Source: an uncultured Treponema sp. (lineage in GTDB: Bacteria > Spirochaetota > Spirochaetia > Treponematales > Treponemataceae). From it: a stretch of DNA of 45,488 nucleotides. The stretch lies in assembly GCA_938039145.1 (NCBI GenBank), contig CALHVG010000022.1, positions 1-45,488 on the forward strand, in the 5' to 3' direction. This document shows, one piece after another, positions 41,026 through 45,488 of the stretch. The position numbers and the translations under genes are program-made. The first letter of the stretch is position 1. Each line of letters opens with the position of its first letter. Below the pieces are notes generated by a model. It was not told the origin of the DNA. It ran no database searches and saw nothing but the letters and a program-made list of their open reading frames with translations.

Positions 41026-42362
41026 TTTACGATTTGATTGTTGTTGGCGGAGGCCCTGCAGGTCTTGCAGCCGCTATTTCTGCAAAAAAATGCGGACTTT
41101 CGAATGTGCTTGTGCTTGAGCGGGACAGCAGGGCAGGCGGAATTTTGCTTCAGTGCATACACAACGGATTCGGCCTTCATTATTTTGGGGAAGAACTTAC
41201 GGGGCCTGAATATGCGGGACGATTTGTCGCTGAGGCGGAAAGTCTTTCCGTTGAAATAAAAGTGAACACGATGGTTCTTGAGATTCGGAAAGGGGATGCT
41301 TTGCATAAAGTGACGGCGATAAATTCTTCGGACGGGCTTACCGTGTTCGAGACGAAGACGATTTCGATTGCCACAGGCTGCAGGGAGCGTACCCGCGGCG
41401 CTCTTGTAATTCCGGGAACAAGACCTTCGGGAATTTTTACGGCAGGAAGCGCGCAGCGTTTTGTGAACATAGACGGATACCTTCCCGGAAAAAAAGTTGT
41501 GATTCTGGGTTCCGGCGATATAGGGCTCATAATGGCGCGGCGGCTTACTCTTGAGGGCGCGGAAGTTAAGGTCGTGTGCGAAATAATGAACTATTCTGCG
41601 GGGCTTGCAAGGAACATGACGCAGTGCCTTGAAAATTTTGACATTCCGCTGAAACTTTCCACAACAATCGTTCAGATTCACGGCGAAGACAGAGTTTCCG
41701 GGGTGACGATTGCAAGCGTTGATGAGCACAGAAAACCTGTCCCCGGAACGGAAGAGTTTATCCCGTGCGATACGGTTCTTCTCAGCGTGGGGCTTATTCC
41801 CGAAAACGAAATAAGCGTTGCGGCGGGCGTGCAGATTGACAGCATCACAAGCGGGCCTTCCGTAAATCAGTTCATGGAAACGTCGATTCCGGGAATTTTT
41901 GCTTGCGGAAACAGCGTTCATGTTCACGACCTTGTAGACCACGTTACGGAAGAAAGCCTTCTGATGGGAAAAAGTGCGGCTGAATACATAAAAAATCAGG
42001 ATTTTAAGTCTTCGGATAAATATGTTCCGGTAAAGATTCCTGTAATGCCCGGAAACCGTGTCCGCTACACCGTTCCTCAGCAGCTTGAGCTTGAGCCGAG
42101 CCTTTTTGAAAATGCTGACGGCGGAGCGGATAAAAAAACTGAGCCTAAAATCAGGATAATGTTCAGAGCAGCGGATGTGTATCGTTCGGTTCTGGTTTCA
42201 GTGTACGCGGGAACAAAATTGCTCTCTCAGCAGAAAAAAAGGATAATCCGTCCGGGAGAGCTTCAGACAATAGATGTTAAGGCTTCTTCATTCAAGGAAC
42301 TTTATTCTTCGCCGCAGCCGGTGATTGTTTCGATAGAGCTTCCCGAAGATGCGATAGATTAA
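41022..42362 (+). CDS. FAD-dependent pyridine nucleotide-disulphide-type oxidoreductase, partner of the GlpA-like protein
   Basis: 446 residues with two dinucleotide-binding sites: DLIVVGGGPAGLAAAIS at the N-terminus for FAD, and KKVVILGSGDIGLIMARRLT near residue 160 for a second nucleotide. FACGNSVHVHDLVDHV near residue 290 is the C-terminal FAD contact. It lacks a CxxC redox pair typical of thioredoxin reductases. GGGGAGG upstream and the overlap with the preceding gene imply tight co-translation. Probably the subunit passing electrons to or from NAD(P). Confidence 0.87.
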   Translation: MIYDLIVVGGGPAGLAAAISAKKCGLSNVLVLERDSRAGGILLQCIHNGFGLHYFGEELTGPEYAGRFVAEAESLSVEIKVNTMVLEIRKGDALHKVTAINSSDGLTVFETKTISIATGCRERTRGALVIPGTRPSGIFTAGSAQRFVNIDGYLPGKKVVILGSGDIGLIMARRLTLEGAEVKVVCEIMNYSAGLARNMTQCLENFDIPLKLSTTIVQIHGEDRVSGVTIASVDEHRKPVPGTEEFIPCDTVLLSVGLIPENEISVAAGVQIDSITSGPSVNQFMETSIPGIFACGNSVHVHDLVDHVTEESLLMGKSAAEYIKNQDFKSSDKYVPVKIPVMPGNRVRYTVPQQLELEPSLFENADGGADKKTEPKIRIMFRAADVYRSVLVSVYAGTKLLSQQKKRIIRPGELQTIDVKASSFKELYSSPQPVIVSIELPEDAID

Positions 42363-42370
42363 TGCAATTA

Positions 42371-42402
42371 GCGAAAAAGACGCCTGACGCTGCGTTTTTC
42401 GC
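42371..42402 (+). terminator. hairpin between the GlpB-like and DUF1667 genes
   Basis: GCGAAAAAGACGC (42371-42383) pairs with GCGTTTTTCGC (42392-42402) with a bulge, followed by CAATTTTGACTTTT. It may be a partial terminator lowering expression of the third gene. Confidence 0.6.
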
Positions 42403-42441
42403 CAATTTTGACTTTTGTAAACTTGCATACTAGGAGTTTTT

Positions 42442-42828
42442 ATGGATTTTGATATAAAAAAGCATTTTACCTGCATAATATGTCCGATGGGCTGCCAGCT
42501 TGAGGTTTGCATGAGCGGCGACGAAATGAAAGTAAGCGGCAACGCCTGCAACAGAGGCTCGGAATACGCAAAAAAGGAACTTACATCTCCGTCTCGGACA
42601 TTGACTTGCACGGTTGCCGTTTCTGCGGGAGAACGCCCGATGGTTTCCGCAAAAACCGCAGGCGAAATCCCGAAAGAAGCTCTTTTACGAAGTATGCAGT
42701 TTGTGCGCCGCATTACAATTCCCGCCCCTATAAAGACTGGCGACATTATCGTAAGGGATTTTATGCATTCCGGGGTAAATCTTGTTGCGTGCGAAAACGT
42801 GCGGAAAGTTGATTCGTCTAGGATTTGA
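42442..42828 (+). CDS. DUF1667 cysteine-rich protein
   Basis: 128 residues. The N-terminal CIICPMGCQLEVC and a later cysteine (C11, C14, C18, C23, C35) suggest a bound metal or iron-sulphur cluster. The C-terminal part with ITIPAPIKTGDIIV fits DUF1667, a family usually found next to GlpA/GlpB-like flavoproteins. It probably acts as the third electron-transfer component. AGGAG is well placed before the ATG. Its 3' end overlaps the convergent NlpC/P60 gene by 11 bases. Confidence 0.85.
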   Translation: MDFDIKKHFTCIICPMGCQLEVCMSGDEMKVSGNACNRGSEYAKKELTSPSRTLTCTVAVSAGERPMVSAKTAGEIPKEALLRSMQFVRRITIPAPIKTGDIIVRDFMHSGVNLVACENVRKVDSSRI

Positions 42829-43996
42829 ACCTGAACGTCAGTCCTGTTTTCATAACAAGATTTGTTCCGATTAATTCCGCCGGCGAAGTCGCTTTTTCGT
42901 TTTCAAACGGAAACTTGCAATTGTAGGATATGTCCTGCGTAAAAAGCGCCGTGATTTTTCCAAACGGCATTTCAGGCCCTTGAAACTTAACTCCGAACAC
43001 TGTTTGAATTGTCGATTTATTTTTTTCGACGCTTTCTTCATTTTGTTCAAAAGGAACAACAATGCCCGCATATATTCCCATAAATTTTTTGAGGGAAAGG
43101 CTTGTGCCAATCGGAATCGTAATGTTCTGTGAAAAGCTGTTGTTTTCGTTGTGCAGGTAATCAAGTTCTGCGAAGAGTCCGGGATTTATCGCCCAGCTGA
43201 CAGTCCGAATGTCCATCCGGGCGGAGCCGCCTCTTGCGACAAACGGATTTTTTTCAGCTTGATTGATTCCCCAATTAAAAAAGCCTGTAATGTCTACCGT
43301 AAAATTTGTGCCGTTTTCTTCTGTGTTTTTTTTATTTTCGGGCTTTGCTTTGTTTTCAGTTCCGTTTTCTTTCTTTGTTGCCGTTTTTTGTTCAGGCTTT
43401 GCCTTTTGCTTAGATTTTGCTTTTGGTTTTTGTTCGGCTTTTAGTTTGGATTCGGATTTTGTTTCCTGTGTTATGCCCCGGTTTTCCTGAGCGGATTTTT
43501 CTTCCGTGGCTTCAGCTTTTTTTTCTTCTGTAGAAATGAATCTTCCGGATGCAAAGTAGTGGTTTTTCCAGTAGTTTTCCGAAAGTTTGCTTATGATTAC
43601 TCCTGTTGAAGGCCCGTCGCTTGCTGAATGAATGAATTTTCCGTCGCCAAGATATATTCCAACGTGCGAAATACGTCTATTAACCGTAAAAAACACCAGG
43701 TCTCCGGTTATTCTTTCCGAATCGGGAATTTTTTCAACTTTGTTGTAGATTCCCTGTGCGGTTCTGGGCAGTTTTGCAACTCCCGCATCCAGTGCCGCCA
43801 TGTACACGAATCCTGAACAATCGATTCCCGCTCTGGAAGTTCCGCCGTATCTGTACGGAGTTCCAAGGTAATTTTTTGCAGACAAAATTAAATCGTCCCT
43901 TTGTTTTGAAGGCTCTGCTGAAAGAAGCGAAAGCGGAAAAATCCAAAAAACAAAAGCGAATACAAAAAATCCGGGAAGTCTGAATTTAAATTTCAT
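42818..43996 (-). CDS. secreted NlpC/P60 peptidase with a basic linker and an added C-terminal domain
   Basis: 392 residues. A signal peptide (to about 27, LLSAEP) is followed by a C40 endopeptidase domain: C60 in DCSGF, H111 in RISHVGIYL and H123 in FIHSAS form the catalytic triad. Residues about 155-225 form a low-complexity linker rich in Lys, Glu and Ala. The remaining 165 residues show alternating hydrophobic strands and end in LTFRFKS, with a terminal-aromatic pattern suggestive of an outer-membrane beta-barrel. Peptidoglycan cleavage is inferred from the domain. No Shine-Dalgarno is visible, and a terminator-like hairpin ends just before the ATG. Confidence 0.87.
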   Translation of the reverse strand: MKFKFRLPGFFVFAFVFWIFPLSLLSAEPSKQRDDLILSAKNYLGTPYRYGGTSRAGIDCSGFVYMAALDAGVAKLPRTAQGIYNKVEKIPDSERITGDLVFFTVNRRISHVGIYLGDGKFIHSASDGPSTGVIISKLSENYWKNHYFASGRFISTEEKKAEATEEKSAQENRGITQETKSESKLKAEQKPKAKSKQKAKPEQKTATKKENGTENKAKPENKKNTEENGTNFTVDITGFFNWGINQAEKNPFVARGGSARMDIRTVSWAINPGLFAELDYLHNENNSFSQNITIPIGTSLSLKKFMGIYAGIVVPFEQNEESVEKNKSTIQTVFGVKFQGPEMPFGKITALFTQDISYNCKFPFENEKATSPAELIGTNLVMKTGLTFRFKS

Positions 43997-44004
43997 TTTC
44001 GACG

Positions 44005-44042
44005 GTAAAAAGGTCTTGCCCGAACACTTATTTTGGGCAAGA
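44005..44042 (-). terminator. terminator or attenuator between tRNA-Gln and the NlpC/P60 gene
   Basis: On the minus strand TCTTGCCC (44042-44035) pairs with GGGCAAGA (44021-44014), followed by CCTTTTTACC. It ends about ten bases before the NlpC/P60 start, so it either ends the ispE-spoVG-tRNA transcript or controls read-through into the peptidase gene. Confidence 0.65.
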
Positions 44043-44108
44043 TTCCTTTATTTAGGGCTTTTCAAAACAAAGCCGCCTGAACGTGCGGCATCTATTTTGA
44101 ATTCTGCG

Positions 44109-44142
44109 GACTGTAGAAAAAGCGGAAACTTTTTAGACAGTC
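44109..44142 (-). terminator. hairpin just 3' of tRNA-Gln
   Basis: Minus strand GACTGT-CT-AAAAAG pairs with CTTTTT-CT-ACAGTC around TTTCCG. It starts eight bases after the tRNA. There is no trailing T-run, so it may be a processing signal. Confidence 0.45.
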
Positions 44143-44149
44143 TTATCTA

Positions 44150-44222
44150 CTGCGACGACTGGATTCGAACCAGTGGAATACCGGCACCAAAAGCCGGGGG
44201 CTTACCGCTTGCCGACGTCGCA
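44150..44222 (-). tRNA. tRNA-Gln (anticodon TTG)
   Basis: 73 bases fold as a complete cloverleaf. The acceptor TGCGACG pairs perfectly with CGTCGCA, discriminator G73. The D arm is GGC-AAGCGGTAA-GCC, the anticodon stem CCGGC/GCCGG with loop TTTTGGT (anticodon TTG), and the T arm ACTGG-TTCGAAT-CCAGT. The U1-A72 end and G73 fit glutamine identity. CCA is not encoded. It lies 18 bases after spoVG and is probably processed from the ispE-spoVG transcript. Confidence 0.95.
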
Positions 44223-44240
44223 ATGTTATCTGTAAAGAGG

Positions 44241-44519
44241 CTACTCGCCTACGGCGGCAGTCTCTACATGACCTGCATTATACTCATCCACTATTCTTCC
44301 CTGCAATTCGGTTCTGAATTCAGGACTTATCGGATGAGCTACATCCTTATATTCTCCGGTAGCAGTCTTTCTGCTGGGCATCGCTATAAAAAGACCGTTC
44401 TGTCCTTCTATAACCTTTACATTGTGAACCACAAAACAATTGTCGAACGTCACAGTGACGTAAGCCCTTAACTTTGTGTCATCATCAACTTTTCTGATAC
44501 GCAATTCAGTGATCTGCAC
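44241..44519 (-). CDS. spoVG: SpoVG family nucleic-acid-binding regulator
   Basis: 92-residue small DNA/RNA-binding protein. MQITELRIRKVDDDTKLRAY and FIAMPSRKTATGEYKDVAHP are the family signatures. The start is GTG 44519 with GGAGGA well placed upstream. In spirochaetes SpoVG homologues bind nucleic acids and act as regulators. It lies 38 bases after ispE, in one transcript. Confidence 0.95.
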   Translation of the reverse strand: MQITELRIRKVDDDTKLRAYVTVTFDNCFVVHNVKVIEGQNGLFIAMPSRKTATGEYKDVAHPISPEFRTELQGRIVDEYNAGHVETAAVGE

Positions 44520-44557
44520 TTTTATCCTCCATAACTAGATCTGGATTATCCTTAGGT

Positions 44558-45439
44558 TCAAACCGCCATGGCAGCTGAAAACCCTTTTGATACTAAAGCA
44601 TCAACAGAACGCTTTTGGTTCTGGCTTGAATCAAAGATTCCAAAAACAGTAGATCCGGAGCCTGACATTTCAGAGAACAAAGCACCGCTTTGCCGGATGC
44701 ATTGCAGAGCATTTCCGATTTCCGGATAACGCTCGGACAAAGGGGCTGTAAAAGAGTTTACAAAATTCCAGCGATTTATGGAAGTGTTATAAATCTTTTT
44801 TAGTTCCCAAAAATCAGGATACCTGATTCCATCGTTTTTCCCGTGCGAATAGTAATCGTCAACTAGTTTGTAGGCTTCCTTTGTTGAGCTGTGAATCTTT
44901 GGAAAAGCCAGCACAAAAAGTAAGTCTGAACGGGGTTTTATGTCATTTACAATTTCACCGCGACCTGAAACGAGCGCGCAGGCGTTCCCGTTTTTGTCGC
45001 AGTGAAAAAAGAAGAACACATCGCTTCCGATTTTTTCAGCTATTCTTTCATGCTGAAAATCTGTCAATTGTATTTTGTGTATCTCCTCTAAGGCTTTTAT
45101 CATTGCGACGGCGTCCGAAGAACCTCCGCCGAGTCCTCCTCCTAGCGGAATTTTTTTTTCCAGTTCGACATGGACTCCTAAAAGTCTTTTAAGTCCGGAA
45201 ACTTCCCTAAAAGCCTCGTATGCGCAGGTGATTGTGTTCTTTTTGGGTAGAGCCATGTTGCTGCATGTCACACAACAGCTGTCATATCCGCCTATAACTT
45301 TTACGCAAAGCCTGTCTCGTAAATTTACTGTCTGAAAAATGCTTTCTATCTGATGATAGTCTTGATTTTCAGTTTTCGGCAGAACCTTTAATCCGATGTT
45401 GATTTTTGCAGGAGCGAACTTTTCAATCTCCAAAAACAT
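44558..45439 (-). CDS. ispE: 4-diphosphocytidyl-2-C-methyl-D-erythritol kinase
   Basis: 293-residue GHMP kinase of the non-mevalonate isoprenoid pathway. FAPAKINIGLKVLPK at the start, PLGGGLGGGSSDA at 98-110 (ATP-binding GHMP motif) and MSGSGSTVFGIF near the end are diagnostic. ATG 45439 is the only plausible start and has no Shine-Dalgarno; the promoter -10 ends seven bases upstream. First gene of ispE-spoVG-tRNA-Gln. Confidence 0.96.
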   Translation of the reverse strand: MFLEIEKFAPAKINIGLKVLPKTENQDYHQIESIFQTVNLRDRLCVKVIGGYDSCCVTCSNMALPKKNTITCAYEAFREVSGLKRLLGVHVELEKKIPLGGGLGGGSSDAVAMIKALEEIHKIQLTDFQHERIAEKIGSDVFFFFHCDKNGNACALVSGRGEIVNDIKPRSDLLFVLAFPKIHSSTKEAYKLVDDYYSHGKNDGIRYPDFWELKKIYNTSINRWNFVNSFTAPLSERYPEIGNALQCIRQSGALFSEMSGSGSTVFGIFDSSQNQKRSVDALVSKGFSAAMAV

Positions 45440-45446
45440 ACATAAA

Positions 45447-45474
45447 ATTATAGGCGTAAATTTTGTGCTGTCAA
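45447..45474 (-). promoter_or_regulatory. promoter of ispE-spoVG-tRNA-Gln
   Basis: On the minus strand: -35 TTGACA (45474-45469), 16 bases, -10 TATAAT (45452-45447), both perfect. Only seven bases separate the -10 from the ispE ATG, so transcription should begin at or next to the start codon. Confidence 0.88.
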
Positions 45475-45488
45475 ATAAAATATTCGGG

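Overview
The window looks like a chromosomal segment of a Treponema-type spirochaete, probably host-associated and carbohydrate-using. This rests on gene families and context, not on a database search. Indicators are an A/V-type ATPase operon, a long PFK of the trypanosome-like group, an ispE-spoVG-tRNA-Gln cluster, a loosely defined spirochaetal lipobox on several exported proteins, and a large secreted alpha-glucan debranching enzyme.

Layout. 1-2118 is the 3' part of a chemotaxis receptor gene. 2316-2516 is a palindromic 23-bp repeat array. clpB (2796-5414) and gapA (5595-6638) follow, each with its own terminator, then a radical SAM gene on the minus strand (6826-7800). A second, longer 23-bp array (8091-8378) precedes a sulfatase-modifying-factor-type lipoprotein (8640-10943), a phosphofructokinase (11188-12600) and a debranching enzyme split over two frames (12790-18842). 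The enzyme ends in seven tandem carbohydrate-binding-like modules. A PurO-like IMP cyclohydrolase follows.

20117-31684 is one long plus-strand run: secG, a PTS EIIA-like gene, nine V-ATPase genes in the order G/H-C-I-K-F-E-A-B-D, a UspA protein, a J-domain protein and map. Then come an HtrA protease and a GC-rich, MITE-like cassette (33273-33503). rplU-prp-rpmA and obg-nadD-yqeK-lcp-rsfS follow, the usual L21/L27/Obg and NAD/ribosome-silencing neighbourhood. The right part holds a very acidic small protein (minus), a GlpA/GlpB/DUF1667 redox operon, a NlpC/P60 endopeptidase with a C-terminal extension (minus), and ispE-spoVG-tRNA-Gln (minus).

Functionally, the debranching enzyme, PFK, GAPDH and the glycerol-3-phosphate-type dehydrogenase fit a fermentative sugar metabolism, with the V-ATPase handling ion gradients.

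The least explained signals are: (1) two arrays with an exact 23-bp period whose hairpin arms change in a compensatory way; (2) three genes whose -10 box lies 7-8 nt before the ATG with no Shine-Dalgarno, implying leaderless mRNAs; (3) a cassette of about 210 bp with inverted ends, a 13-bp flanking repeat and a 43-codon ORF; (4) a one-base frameshift separating the lipoprotein signal from the debranching enzyme.
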